Assembly (NCBI GenBank): GCA_900316975.1
Contig: ONFA01000014.1
Span: 1 to 64,000 of the forward strand
Source: an uncultured Prevotellaceae bacterium
Lineage (GTDB): Bacteria; Bacteroidota; Bacteroidia; Bacteroidales; Bacteroidaceae
Direction of reading: 5' to 3'
DNA length: 64,000 nt
Numbering within the stretch: the first letter of the stretch is position 1; each line of letters opens with the position of its first letter. Shown here piece after piece: positions 54,323 through 63,396 of the stretch. The notes under the pieces were generated by a model. That model ran no database searches, was not told the DNA's origin, and worked only from the letters and a program-made list of their open reading frames with translations. Made by a program: the position numbers and the translations under genes.

Positions 54323-54530
54323 TGAAAATGAAATACCTCAACAGAAACCAAGAAAGAGTTATATGTCATTCTCGCTTGAACCTCTTGAGATGGATTTGAC
54401 TTTCTTGGTTGAGCATCATCTAATAGAAAGAATTATCGAGCTGGATGCAGACCATGCAAAAGGGACACCCATTTTTATTGAGCCGTAAGAAAGCACGATT
54501 GATATATGGGAATATTTGAGATAAATTGAT

Positions 54531-54538
54531 TATCTTTG
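54531..54538 (+). promoter_or_regulatory. Promoter -7 box of the AlbA_2 gene
   Basis: TATCTTTG, 25 bases upstream of the ATG at 54563; rules out the start at 54536. Confidence 0.55.
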
Positions 54539-54562
54539 CAAACAAAAAAAGAAAAGAACAAT

Positions 54563-56002
54563 ATGAATTGGAAAGAACGAGCAATAGCAATACTGAAGGA
54601 TAGCCTATATCCGATACCAACAGAACTGAATGAACTGGATTGGAAGAGTGGGTTGTCGGATAAGGCGGAACGGTTGGCACAGCATATCTCAGCATTTGCC
54701 AACTTGAAGGGTGGCGGCATTCTTGTGTATGGTGTGCATAATGATGGTACATGTTTTGATATCTCAAAAGAGGAGGTGGACAAAACTGTTCAAACATTAG
54801 GAAATATAGCCCTGAACAACCTTGCTTATCCTATCCAGATAGAACATTCAGTTATGACCTTTGAAGGTCATTCCTTGTTGTTCATCTTCATTCCTGAACA
54901 GAACGAAAAGCCCGTTTGCCTGCGAGGAAAAGATATTTATTCTTCATATTACCGTTCTGCTGGTCAAACCGTAAAGATGTCGAAAAACCAGGTTAGAGCG
55001 ATGATTGCTGCTTCACAAGGCATAACTTATGAAAGACAAGTGGCATTGGCTGGCTTATCTGCCGATGAGGTTCTACATCTTCTAAACTATAAGTCACTAT
55101 ACCAAATTTTGGATAAAAATGTGCCAACCTCTACAAGTAGTATCATAAGCAGGCTGAATGATTATCATTTATGCGAGCAAGAGGGCAGGAAGTGGAATAT
55201 CACGAATATGGGTGCTATTCTGTTTGCTAACAATTTGGGCGACTTTCCAAATATGAAAGGACGCGAAGTGATTGTCAGGAAATATGTAGGGACAAACAAT
55301 CGCCAACAGTTACTTGAACAGCATGGCGCATACGGATATGCTGTCGGCTTCGAAGGATTGGTTGATTTCATTATGCGTAATACGAGCAAGGAAGTCATTG
55401 ACGTGAAAAGGGAAGATATTTCTGTCTATCCACGAGTGGCTATCCGAGAGTTTGTTGCTAACGCTTTGGTTCATCAGGATTTTGGTATTACGGGAATGCC
55501 TGTGACAATTGAAATATTCTCCAATCGACTGGCCATTACGAATGCTGGGGCTCCTCTTAACGATATTAACCGACTAATTGACTTGCCACCACAATCAAGA
55601 AATGAACAGTTGGCACAAATGATGTTTCAACTGGGAATTTGCGAACGCCGGGGTAGTGGCATTGACCGTGCCATCGCTGCTGTGGAGGAGATGAATCTTC
55701 CTGCCGTTAAGTTTACAAAAAGCGAACAGCACACACGTGTTTTCCTATACCCGCAGAAGAGTCTAAGGGATATGACAAAACATGAAAAGATTTCCGCCTG
55801 TTATCAACATGCCTGCTTGATGTATGAAGACGGGGAAACTATCAATAATCAGTCTGTAAGGGAACGTTTTGAATTGAATAAAAACGAATCGGCTGTCGCT
55901 TCTCGTATCATTTCTGATACGGTGGATACTGGTTTTATTAAGCCTGCTGATGTTGAAACAACTTCCAAGAAGTATATGACATATATCCCATTCTATGGAT
56001 AG
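54563..56002 (+). CDS. AlbA_2 (Schlafen-like) and ATPase-fold DNA-binding protein
   Basis: 479 residues. N-terminal AlbA_2 domain (AQHISAFANLKGGGILVYGV, then KPVCLRGKDIYSSYYRSAG), a middle winged-helix part, and a C-terminal HATPase_c_4-like domain with VAIREFVANALVHQDFG (N-box), ITNAGAP and RRGSGIDRAI. The ending is a further winged helix. Such proteins occur in Bacteroidota accessory regions and in some phage-defence settings; the activity is unknown. Located between the R-M enzyme and a decayed relative. Confidence 0.8.
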   Translation: MNWKERAIAILKDSLYPIPTELNELDWKSGLSDKAERLAQHISAFANLKGGGILVYGVHNDGTCFDISKEEVDKTVQTLGNIALNNLAYPIQIEHSVMTFEGHSLLFIFIPEQNEKPVCLRGKDIYSSYYRSAGQTVKMSKNQVRAMIAASQGITYERQVALAGLSADEVLHLLNYKSLYQILDKNVPTSTSSIISRLNDYHLCEQEGRKWNITNMGAILFANNLGDFPNMKGREVIVRKYVGTNNRQQLLEQHGAYGYAVGFEGLVDFIMRNTSKEVIDVKREDISVYPRVAIREFVANALVHQDFGITGMPVTIEIFSNRLAITNAGAPLNDINRLIDLPPQSRNEQLAQMMFQLGICERRGSGIDRAIAAVEEMNLPAVKFTKSEQHTRVFLYPQKSLRDMTKHEKISACYQHACLMYEDGETINNQSVRERFELNKNESAVASRIISDTVDTGFIKPADVETTSKKYMTYIPFYG

Positions 56003-56128
56003 AAGTTTTTATTTGCAGACTAAATCCAGAAATGTTGCAAGCAATTGATTATCAACATTTTCCTTTTTGCAGTTAAAATCCATATAGGGAAATTATACAA
56101 TAATGAGTAATCTGGCGAATCAGGATAG

Positions 56129-56566
56129 ACAGAACAAACATTACAACAATATCTCATCAAGCAATACCCCAAAGAGGATGAGGGGTGTGAGTGGAAGGAA
56201 TTCAAGAACCTGAAGAATGACTTCAGTGGTCATGAGAAGGATGATGTCATCTCCTACGTGTCGGCATTGGCTAACATGGAGGGTGGGCATCTGGTAGTTG
56301 GTGTCGATGACAAGGAATTAAAGACGGAGTATATTCGGAACAAAAGTTTCAATGACCTCCACTTCAAAGACATGATAATTCAGTATCTGCGCTCATTTGG
56401 CGGAGCCACAAGAGCAGAACTTAATACGCTGTTGCAATCCAAATTGTCAGATGTGCTCACCGAGGAGCAAAAGATAAGGAAGATTGGTAATATGCTGTCT
56501 GCACTGAAGAAAAAGGGAGTCATTAAACTAACAGAAAAGAAGAAGTGGGTTTTAGTCGAAGTTTAG
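56129..56566 (+). pseudogene. Decayed AlbA_2 protein gene (start lost, core deleted)
   Basis: The open frame begins after TAG at 56126-56128, right where an ATG is expected: TEQTLQQYLIKQYPKEDEGC. It continues EWKEFKNLKNDFSGHEKDDV, SALANMEGGHLVVGVDDKEL (AlbA_2 N-terminus), then jumps to NKSFNDLHFKDMIIQYLRSF, the C-terminal winged helix of the same family. Relatives have 300 or more residues between. The start codon and the centre are thus missing. A 102-residue remnant could be made from a GTG at 56258 but a function is unlikely. Confidence 0.75.
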
Positions 56567-56740
56567 TCGAACTTTTAGTCAAAGTTTAGTCGAACTGACA
56601 ACTTCAACATGGCTGAAATGCTGAAAACAAGGGAAAAATGACGCATCGTTATATGCCCCCATTTAGTCGAACTTATGACTTGAATTTTAGTCGAGGTTAT
56701 GTGGTGTTTATGTACAAAAGATCGCTAAAAGTAGTCGAAA
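56551..56740. repeat. TTTAGTCGAA direct repeats
   Basis: TTTAGTCGAA or close variants at 56551, 56562, 56585, 56662 and 56686, with one variant TTTAGTCAAA at 56575 and AGTCGAAA near 56732. They start inside the last codons of the decayed gene and run toward the next promoter. Confidence 0.65.
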
Positions 56741-56743
56741 CCT

Positions 56744-56775
56744 TTTGGCTATTTGGGAAATGTTTTGTACCTTTG
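56744..56775 (+). promoter_or_regulatory. Promoter upstream of the THUMP-like methyltransferase
   Basis: TTTG at 56744-56747, 20 bases, then TACCTTTG at 56768-56775. It would give a leader of about 215 bases before the ATG at 56998. Confidence 0.75.
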
Positions 56776-56997
56776 CAACCAAGATGAGTGTTCTTTGGAT
56801 TTGTGTAAAACGGGTAGGAATATGTAAGTCCTCTCGTTTCTAAAGTGTTACCTGTCTCTTTTTTGCTCAAAGGTAACTCTCCGATATTCAAATCGAAAAT
56901 AGAAGTTCTACTATTTTGAGGTCGAATCTTCACTGCCAAATGGTGACCCACCATCCGATGCTTAAAAAAACAAGATGCTAAATCGTACTCTTATCCT
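56776..56997 (+). other. Long leader of the methyltransferase gene
   Basis: 222 bases after a strong promoter. It contains AAAGTGTTACC (56838-56848) and AAAGGTAACTCT (56868-56879), words also found in the array upstream of the XRE gene. The minus-strand frame here has no coding support. No hairpin-T run was seen. Confidence 0.45.
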
Positions 56998-58446
56998 ATG
57001 AATTGGACTCCCGAACTTCGTGATTTCATACAGGAACACATGAATGACGATACGTCTGAACTGCTGTTGGCGGCTCGGAAGTATCTTGGCATTGATGTGC
57101 CGTTTGCCGTGGAGCAGATTGAGGCGAGGAAACGATTGAAGGGAAAGTTGCCCGAATGGTATGGCAACGCCGACCTCATCATGGCAGGACGTGTGCCAGC
57201 CGAACAGTGCAGTTCGGAACAGACTGCAAGATATAAACGAAGCATCATCGAAGGGCAGAGCTTATGCGACATGACGGGAGGCATGGGCGTGGATTTCTGG
57301 TATATGAGCGAGGGGATGGAGAGAGCCATCTACACAGAGCGGAGTGAAGAACTTTGTGAAGTGGCAAAGCATAACTTTCAGGTGCTGCAGACCCTCCACT
57401 CACAGCAGACCCTCCCCTCACCCTCCCTGCAGGGAGGGGGTAATATCTCTGCCAATAGGGGAGGTAATGGGGAGACTGACGAGCAAGGTAACCACTCCCT
57501 CCCTATAGGGAGGGTGAGGGGAGGGTCTGCTGTGAGGGGAGTGTCTGTGCGGTGTGGCGATGGCCGCAAACTGCCCATTCCATCGGTGGATGTCATTTAC
57601 CTCGACCCTGCCCGGCGGGCAGGCGACGGAAGCCGAGTGTATGCGATGGAGGAGTGTGAACCAAACATTGTGGAGTGGCAGGACGAACTTTTAGCGCATG
57701 CCCAAATGGTGCTGGTGAAACTCTCACCAATGGTGGATTTGACGGATGTGCTCAGAAAGTTGAAGGGAGTGACAGAGGTGCATGTGGTGGCGGTGAAGAA
57801 CGAGTGCAAGGAGGTGTTGGTGAAACAGGAGACCCTCCCCTCACCCTCCCTGCAGGGAGGGGGTAATATCTCTGCCAATGAGGAAACTAATGGGGAAACT
57901 GACGAGCAAGGTAATCACTCCCTCCCTGCAGGGAGGGTGAAGGGAGTGTCTGCTGTGGGAGGAGTGTCTGCTGTAATTCATTGTGTAGATTTCTTGGCTT
58001 CTTCTGCCCTTCATTATACAACAAAGTTTCCCGATGAAATGGATGTGCTTGTTTCTGCCGGAGGTGTGAAACACTATTTGTATGAGCCTGATGTCACTTT
58101 GATGAAGGCGCAGGCATTCGGTTCTCTTTGTCATCGTTTCAATGTTCGCCAATTGGAGATAGGCACTCACTTGATGACCTCCGATGAATTCATCCCCGAT
58201 TTCCCAGGGCGTATCTTTGAGGTGGAGGAAAAGATTCCCTTCTCGTCGAAAGTGCTGAAGGGTTTGAAGAAGGCGATTTCCCAAGCCAACATAGCCACGC
58301 GTAACTTTATGCTGACCGCTGACGAGTTGAGGAAAAAGACAGGCATCAAAGATGGGGGTGAGGTGTATTTGTTTGGGGCAAAAGTAAAAGATGTGGGGCA
58401 GATGTTGTTGAAATGCAGAAAAAAAGTAGTAACTTCGCACCCATGA
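56998..58446 (+). CDS. Class I SAM methyltransferase, THUMP-like, with two in-frame palindromic insertions
   Basis: 482 residues. SAM motif I SLCDMTGGMGVDFWYMSEGM (about 86-105), motif II RAIYTERSEEL, motif IV VIYLDPARRAGDGSRVY, and the C-terminal THUMP-like part (GVKHYLYEPDVTLMKAQAFG to GEVYLFGAKVKD). Probably modifies RNA. Two blocks of about 41 residues, LPSPSLQGGGNISANRGGNG and LPSPSLQGGGNISANEETNG at their starts, interrupt the domain between motifs II and IV and again after motif V. They come from two 122-bp DNA elements and keep the frame open. Overlaps the U32 gene by ATGA. Confidence 0.82.
   Translation: MNWTPELRDFIQEHMNDDTSELLLAARKYLGIDVPFAVEQIEARKRLKGKLPEWYGNADLIMAGRVPAEQCSSEQTARYKRSIIEGQSLCDMTGGMGVDFWYMSEGMERAIYTERSEELCEVAKHNFQVLQTLHSQQTLPSPSLQGGGNISANRGGNGETDEQGNHSLPIGRVRGGSAVRGVSVRCGDGRKLPIPSVDVIYLDPARRAGDGSRVYAMEECEPNIVEWQDELLAHAQMVLVKLSPMVDLTDVLRKLKGVTEVHVVAVKNECKEVLVKQETLPSPSLQGGGNISANEETNGETDEQGNHSLPAGRVKGVSAVGGVSAVIHCVDFLASSALHYTTKFPDEMDVLVSAGGVKHYLYEPDVTLMKAQAFGSLCHRFNVRQLEIGTHLMTSDEFIPDFPGRIFEVEEKIPFSSKVLKGLKKAISQANIATRNFMLTADELRKKTGIKDGGEVYLFGAKVKDVGQMLLKCRKKVVTSHP
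57407..57528. repeat. Palindromic dispersed element, copy A, inside the methyltransferase gene
   Basis: 122 bp. Left AGACCCTCCCCTCACCCTCC with hairpin CCCTCCCTGCAGGGAGGG; right hairpin CCCTCCCTATAGGGAGGG then TGAGGGGAGGGTCT. The outer arms are inverted repeats over more than 35 bp. Flanks repeat the same arms less exactly (57387-57406 and 57529-57552). Same length as copy B and about 90% identical. Confidence 0.85.
57830..57951. repeat. Palindromic dispersed element, copy B, inside the methyltransferase gene
   Basis: 122 bp, same start as copy A for about 50 bases, then GAGGAAACTAATGGGGAAAC in the centre in place of AGGGGAGGTAATGGGGAGAC, and the right end CCCTCCCTGCAGGGAGGG then TGAAGGGAGTGTCT. 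Differences from copy A leave the translated peptide largely conserved. Confidence 0.85.
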
Positions 58447-59741
58447 AACGTTCTGATTTTGAAATTATGGCTCCTGTGGGCAGTCGGGAGAGTTTGGCTG
58501 CTGCCTTGAAGGCTGGAGCTAATTCGATATACTTTGGCATTGGGAAATTGAACATGCGGAGCCATAGTGCCAATGCGTTCACCATTGATGACCTGAAAGA
58601 GATTGCAGCCATCTGTCATGAGCACGGGGTACAGTCGTACCTGACGGTGAACACGATTATCTATGGCGAGGACATCCCGACGATGCATGAGATTGTTGAT
58701 GCAGCGAAGGAGGCGAAGATTTCGGCTGTGATTGCGAGTGATGTGGCGGTGATGACCTACTGCAACGAGGTGGGCATGGAGGTGCATCTGAGCACGCAAC
58801 TGAACATCTCGAACATTGAGGCATTGAGGTTTTATGCACAGTTTGCCGATGTGGTGGTGCTGGCGAGAGAACTGAACATGTGGCAGGTGAGGGACATCTA
58901 TCGGCAGATTGTTGAGCAGGGCATCAGAGGGCCGAAAGGCGAACTGATCAGGATTGAGATGTTTTGTCATGGGGCATTGTGCATGGCCATCAGCGGCAAG
59001 TGTTACTTGTCTTTACAGAATGCAGGCAGAAGTGCCAACAGGGGTGAATGCGTACAGATATGCAGGAGGGGATATGAGGTGACGGATTTGGAAACAGGCA
59101 CACAGTTGAAGGTGGATAATAAATACATTATGTCGCCACGTGACCTAAAGACCATCCGTTTCATCGATGTGATGATGAATGCAGGGGTGAGAGTGTTCAA
59201 GATTGAGGGTAGGGCGCGTGGACCTGAGTATGTCTATACAGTAGTGAAAGCGTATGATGAGGCCATCAGTGCGGCAGCTCCCCTCCTGTCCCCCCAAGGG
59301 GAGATGAATCTTTCGGAGTCCAGACCATGGGCGACGGAGGAGCAACTGGATGAGTGGGACAGGCAGCTCAGCACGGTGTTCAATAGAGGTTTCTGGGATG
59401 GTTACTACCAAGGGCAGAAGCTGGGCGAGTGGTGCGAGGTGTATGGCAGCAGGGCTACGGAGAAGAAGGTGTATGTGGGCAAGTGCATGAAGTACTTCTC
59501 GAAGATAGGTGTAGCGGAGTTTCTGATTGAGAACGAGGACTTGCATGTGGGAGACAAATTGCTCATTACAGGCACCACGACGGGGGCGTTGATTCAGACT
59601 TGTGAGGAGATACGCTTCGACCTGAAGCCTGTGGAAGTGGCGACGAAGGGTCAGCACATCAGCATCAAGGTGAATGAGAGAGTGCGTGTGAATGACAAAC
59701 TGTATGTGTTGCAACCTGCTGATAGGTTGACACAACAATAG
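58443..59741 (+). CDS. U32-family peptidase / tRNA hydroxylation-type protein
   Basis: 432 residues from MKRSDFEIMAPVGSRES. Conserved U32 parts: LAAALKAGANSIYFGIGKLN, VIASDVAVMTYCNEVGMEVH, ARELNMWQVRDI, and the signature EMFCHGALCMAISGKCYLS, followed by CVQICRRGYEV with the cysteines of the TrhP/RlhA type. In E. coli these relatives act in 5-hydroxylation of tRNA or 23S rRNA; a true protease role is doubtful. A stretch PLLSPQGEMNLSES (about 279-292) is coded by CCCCTCCTGTCCCCCCAAGG and may be a half palindromic element. ATGA overlap with the methyltransferase. Confidence 0.87.
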   Translation: MKRSDFEIMAPVGSRESLAAALKAGANSIYFGIGKLNMRSHSANAFTIDDLKEIAAICHEHGVQSYLTVNTIIYGEDIPTMHEIVDAAKEAKISAVIASDVAVMTYCNEVGMEVHLSTQLNISNIEALRFYAQFADVVVLARELNMWQVRDIYRQIVEQGIRGPKGELIRIEMFCHGALCMAISGKCYLSLQNAGRSANRGECVQICRRGYEVTDLETGTQLKVDNKYIMSPRDLKTIRFIDVMMNAGVRVFKIEGRARGPEYVYTVVKAYDEAISAAAPLLSPQGEMNLSESRPWATEEQLDEWDRQLSTVFNRGFWDGYYQGQKLGEWCEVYGSRATEKKVYVGKCMKYFSKIGVAEFLIENEDLHVGDKLLITGTTTGALIQTCEEIRFDLKPVEVATKGQHISIKVNERVRVNDKLYVLQPADRLTQQ

Positions 59742-59782
59742 TGATATGTACAATTTGACGATGTACAATTTTCAATTTGACA

Positions 59783-60823
59783 ATGGCAGAAGATTTTGAC
59801 ATAAGAGAACAGCGGAATACGAAGGACAAGGATTTTGAGAATGCCCTTCGGCCGCTCCGCTTTGAGGACTTCAGTGGGCAAACCAAGGTGGTGGAGAACC
59901 TGAGTGTGTTTGTGGAGGCTGCCCGATTTCGTGGTGAACCTCTTGACCATACGCTCTTGCATGGTCCTCCAGGATTGGGCAAGACGACACTGAGTAACAT
60001 CATTGCCAATGAGTTGGGGGTGGGTTTCAAGGTAACGTCGGGTCCTGTGCTGGACAAGCCTGGTGACTTGGCAGGCATCCTCACTTCCTTGGAGGAGAAT
60101 GACGTGCTTTTTATTGATGAGATTCACCGACTTTCGCCTGTAGTGGAGGAATATTTGTATAGTGCGATGGAGGACTACCGCATCGACATCATGATAGACA
60201 AAGGTCCTTCGGCGCGTAGTATCCAGATTGACCTCAGTCCTTTCACGTTAGTAGGTGCCACCACTCGTAGCGGACTCTTGACAGCACCGCTCCGTGCCCG
60301 TTTCGGCATTAACTTGCATCTTGAATATTATGATGCCGATGTGCTGACCAAAATCATTCTCCGTTCTGCCAAGTTGCTGGGCATTCCATGCGATTTCGAT
60401 GCAGCAGGCGAGATAGCAGGGCGTAGTCGTGGCACTCCCCGTATTGCCAATGCGCTGCTGAGGCGTGTGCGTGACTTTGCACAAGTGAAGGGCAACGGCA
60501 CCATTGACTTGCCAATTGCTCATATGGCGCTCGAAGCGCTGAACATTGACAAGTTTGGTCTTGACGAGATTGACAACAAGATACTCACCACCATCATCGA
60601 CAAGTTCAAGGGCGGACCTGTTGGTTTGGGCACCATTGCCACTGCTATTGGTGAAGACACGGGTACGGTGGAAGAGGTCTATGAACCGTTCCTCATTAAG
60701 GAGGGTTTCATCAAACGTACGCCACGTGGACGTGAAGTGACAGAACTTGCCTACAGACACCTGGGGCGCAACCCTTGGGTCAATCCCAACGACAAGACGG
60801 GCATGGGCAGTCTTTTTGACTGA
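59783..60823 (+). CDS. ruvB: Holliday junction ATP-dependent helicase RuvB
   Basis: 346 residues from [10 protein letters not shown]. Walker [14 protein letters not shown], Walker [13 protein letters not shown], sensor [10 protein letters not shown], arginine finger LRARFGI, and C-terminal winged helix ending GRNPWVNP. Motor of branch migration with RuvA, not in view. The short gap before it contains TGTACAATTTGACGATGTAC, a form of the dispersed intergenic word. Confidence 0.96.
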   Translation: MAEDFDIREQRNTKDKDFENALRPLRFEDFSGQTKVVENLSVFVEAARFRGEPLDHTLLHGPPGLGKTTLSNIIANELGVGFKVTSGPVLDKPGDLAGILTSLEENDVLFIDEIHRLSPVVEEYLYSAMEDYRIDIMIDKGPSARSIQIDLSPFTLVGATTRSGLLTAPLRARFGINLHLEYYDADVLTKIILRSAKLLGIPCDFDAAGEIAGRSRGTPRIANALLRRVRDFAQVKGNGTIDLPIAHMALEALNIDKFGLDEIDNKILTTIIDKFKGGPVGLGTIATAIGEDTGTVEEVYEPFLIKEGFIKRTPRGREVTELAYRHLGRNPWVNPNDKTGMGSLFD

Positions 60824-60847
60824 CGAAAGATGCGTGCTCAATAGACC

Positions 60848-60885
60848 GTACCCCTCGGCTACGAATGACCGTAGTCGAGGGGTAC
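60848..60885. terminator. Terminator-like hairpin after ruvB
   Basis: Perfect 16-bp stem GTACCCCTCGGCTACG / CGTAGTCGAGGGGTAC around AATGAC; 25 bases past the ruvB stop. No T run follows, so termination is likely but not classical. Confidence 0.6.
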
Positions 60886-60944
60886 GCCACTTTGGCATCT
60901 TCGGGTGTGCTTTTGTGACTGTCTTGGTGTGGTGTTTGAAAAAA

Positions 60945-60960
60945 CTATCCTATAGGATAG
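60945..60960. promoter_or_regulatory. Perfect palindrome upstream of topA
   Basis: CTATCCTATAGGATAG, a 16-bp perfect palindrome, 58 bases upstream of the topA -7 box. Possible operator. Confidence 0.4.
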
Positions 60961-61017
60961 AAAATCTTTTTTTGAAAAATTTACACATTATATATATAGT
61001 GAAAAAAAATTTTTCTT

Positions 61018-61025
61018 TACCTTTG
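61018..61025 (+). promoter_or_regulatory. Promoter -7 box of topA
   Basis: TACCTTTG, 41 bases upstream of the ATG, in a very A/T-rich setting. Confidence 0.6.
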
Positions 61026-61065
61026 CACCCGATTTTCTAAAAAAGAGAAAGATAAACAACGCAAT

Positions 61066-63396
61066 ATGCAAAAGAATTTAGTGATTGTAGAGTCTCCAGC
61101 CAAGGCAAAAACGCTGGAGAAATTTCTTGGTAAAGACTACAAGGTGATGTCATCGTATGGGCACATCCGCGACCTGAAGAAGAAGGAGATGAGTGTGAAT
61201 CTGGACGATTTTTCGCCAGAGTATGAGATTCCTTCCGACAAGGAATCGGTGGTGAAGGAACTGAAGAGGGAGGCAAAGAAGGCCGACACGGTGTGGCTGG
61301 CATCCGATGAAGACCGCGAAGGAGAGGCTATTTCCTGGCACTTGAGTCAAGTGTTGGGATTGGATCCCAAGGCGGCTAAAAGGATTGTTTTCCATGAGAT
61401 TACGAAAAGCGCCATCTTGAAGGCGATAGAAACACCCCGCACCATCGACATGGGTCTGGTGAATGCGCAGCAGGCTCGTCGTGTGCTGGACAGAATAGTG
61501 GGTTTCAAACTCTCACCCGTGTTGTGGAAGAAACTCAAGCCCAGTCTTTCGGCAGGTCGTGTGCAGAGCGTTGCGGTGAGGCTGATTGTGGAGAGGGAGA
61601 AGGAAATAGAGAACTTCAAGAGCGAATCGACCTATCGTGTGAATGCTGTGTTTGTGGTCGATGGGCAGGCAATTAAAGCAACTTTGGCTCATGGCTTCAA
61701 GACGGAAGAGGAGGCTGAGGCATTTTTGGAATCATGCAAGGGCAGGGAGTTCAAGATTACTGACATAGACAAGAAACCTGTGAAGAGGAGTCCTGCTCCT
61801 CCATTCACCACTTCTACCCTTCAGCAGGAGGCTGCCCGCAAACTGGGCTTTACCGTGAGCCAGACCATGATGGTGGCGCAGCATCTCTATGAATCGGGAC
61901 ATATCACTTATATGCGAACCGACTCGGTGAACCTCTCGTCACTGTGTATCAACACGACGAAGGAGGAGATTTTGAAGATACATGGTGAGAAGTACTCAAA
62001 GCCACGTCAGTTCCACACCAGTTCGAAAGGTGCACAGGAGGCACATGAGGCTATCCGTCCCACTTACATCTCGGAGCATGAGATCACGGGCAACTCACAG
62101 GAGAAGCGTCTGTATGACTTGATATGGAAACGTACCTTGGCTTGCCAGATGGCAGATGCAGAAGCAGAGAAAACAACAATCACCATCTCTGCCGATGATG
62201 TAAATTTCACAGCTACAGGCGAAGTCATTACGTTCGACGGTTTCTTGAGAGTGTATCGTGAATCATACGATGACGATGTGCAGTCGGATGAAACAGAGGG
62301 TTTGCTTCCTGTCGTGAAGAAAGGTGAGAAACTACAGATGCAGGAGATGGTGGCAACACAACGTTTCACTCAACACCCATTGCGCTACACGGAGGCGAGT
62401 CTGGTGAAGAAATTGGAAGAACTGGGCATCGGTCGTCCTTCCACTTATGCACCGACCATTTCGACCATTCAGCAGCGCGACTACGTGGAGAAGGGTGACA
62501 AGAAGGGTGAGGAAAGAAATTATGCTGTACTGAAACTGACGAACGGGAAAATCAAGAAGTCTGTGAAGAAAGAAGTGGTGGGCAAGGAGAAGGGAAAACT
62601 CCTTCCGACCGACATCGGAACAGTGGTGAATGACTTTCTGATTCAGGCATTCCCCGAGATTGTCGATTACAACTTCACGGCAAATGTGGAGAAGGACTTT
62701 GACGAAATTGCCGAGGGCAAGGAGAACTGGCAGCAGATGATGCGTGACTTCTATGCCAAACTGGAGCCGCTGGTGGATGCCACCTTGCATGAGAAGAGTG
62801 AGCACAAGGTGGGTGAGCGTTACTTGGGTGACGAGCCAGGCACGGGTAAGCCTGTCAGTGTGAAGATTGGTCGTTTTGGTCCGATGGTGCAGATTGGTGT
62901 GGCGAACGAGAAAGAGAAGCCGCGTTTTGCCCAGTTGAACAAGGGGCAGAGCATTGCCAGCATCACGCTGGAGGAAGCACTGGAGTTGTTCAAGTTGCCT
63001 CGCACCTTAGGCGAATATGAAGGGGAGGAAGTGTCGGTGGGCACAGGCAGATTCGGACCCTATGTGCTTCACTGCAAGAAGTATGTGTCCATTCCGAAGG
63101 GCATTGACCCGATGGCGATCGACCTTGCTGGAGCCATCGAACTGATAGAGGAACGTCGGAAAGGTGAGGCTTCTGCCCATCTCAAGAAATTCGATGAAGA
63201 TGCAGAGATGGAGGTGATGAATGGACGTTTCGGACCTTACTTGAAGTACAAGGGAACCAACTATAAACTGCCCAAGAGCATCAAGGAGCCTGCCAACCTC
63301 ACCTATGAGGAGTGCAAGGCATTTGTGGACAAAGCCGAGAAATCGCCGTCGGAGGCTAAGCCTGCAAGACGTGGCAGAAGAGCATCGAACGTATGA
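61066..63396 (+). CDS. topA: DNA topoisomerase I
   Basis: 776 residues. TOPRIM domain (LVIVESPAKAKTLEKFLG, VWLASDEDREGEAISWHL), cleavage core with the active-site Tyr in ITYMRTDSVNLS, LEELGIGRPSTYAPTI, and C-terminal repeats (GRFGPMVQIGV, GRFGPYVLHCKK, GRFGPYLKYKG) that replace the zinc fingers of the E. coli enzyme. The tail KPARRGRRAS is basic. Relaxes negative supercoils. ATGA overlap with aroK. Confidence 0.96.
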   Translation: MQKNLVIVESPAKAKTLEKFLGKDYKVMSSYGHIRDLKKKEMSVNLDDFSPEYEIPSDKESVVKELKREAKKADTVWLASDEDREGEAISWHLSQVLGLDPKAAKRIVFHEITKSAILKAIETPRTIDMGLVNAQQARRVLDRIVGFKLSPVLWKKLKPSLSAGRVQSVAVRLIVEREKEIENFKSESTYRVNAVFVVDGQAIKATLAHGFKTEEEAEAFLESCKGREFKITDIDKKPVKRSPAPPFTTSTLQQEAARKLGFTVSQTMMVAQHLYESGHITYMRTDSVNLSSLCINTTKEEILKIHGEKYSKPRQFHTSSKGAQEAHEAIRPTYISEHEITGNSQEKRLYDLIWKRTLACQMADAEAEKTTITISADDVNFTATGEVITFDGFLRVYRESYDDDVQSDETEGLLPVVKKGEKLQMQEMVATQRFTQHPLRYTEASLVKKLEELGIGRPSTYAPTISTIQQRDYVEKGDKKGEERNYAVLKLTNGKIKKSVKKEVVGKEKGKLLPTDIGTVVNDFLIQAFPEIVDYNFTANVEKDFDEIAEGKENWQQMMRDFYAKLEPLVDATLHEKSEHKVGERYLGDEPGTGKPVSVKIGRFGPMVQIGVANEKEKPRFAQLNKGQSIASITLEEALELFKLPRTLGEYEGEEVSVGTGRFGPYVLHCKKYVSIPKGIDPMAIDLAGAIELIEERRKGEASAHLKKFDEDAEMEVMNGRFGPYLKYKGTNYKLPKSIKEPANLTYEECKAFVDKAEKSPSEAKPARRGRRASNV

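Noticed and set aside
54363..54488. 41-codon plus-strand frame (MSFSLEPLEMDLTFLVEHHL...)
   Set aside because: Reads somewhat protein-like and could be a gene remnant between the R-M enzyme and AlbA_2, but has no start signal or recognised family; too little to call.
56697..56954. 85-codon minus-strand frame (MVGHHLAVKIRPQNS...)
   Set aside because: It runs antisense through a strong promoter and leader and looks like an intergenic repeat read as protein.
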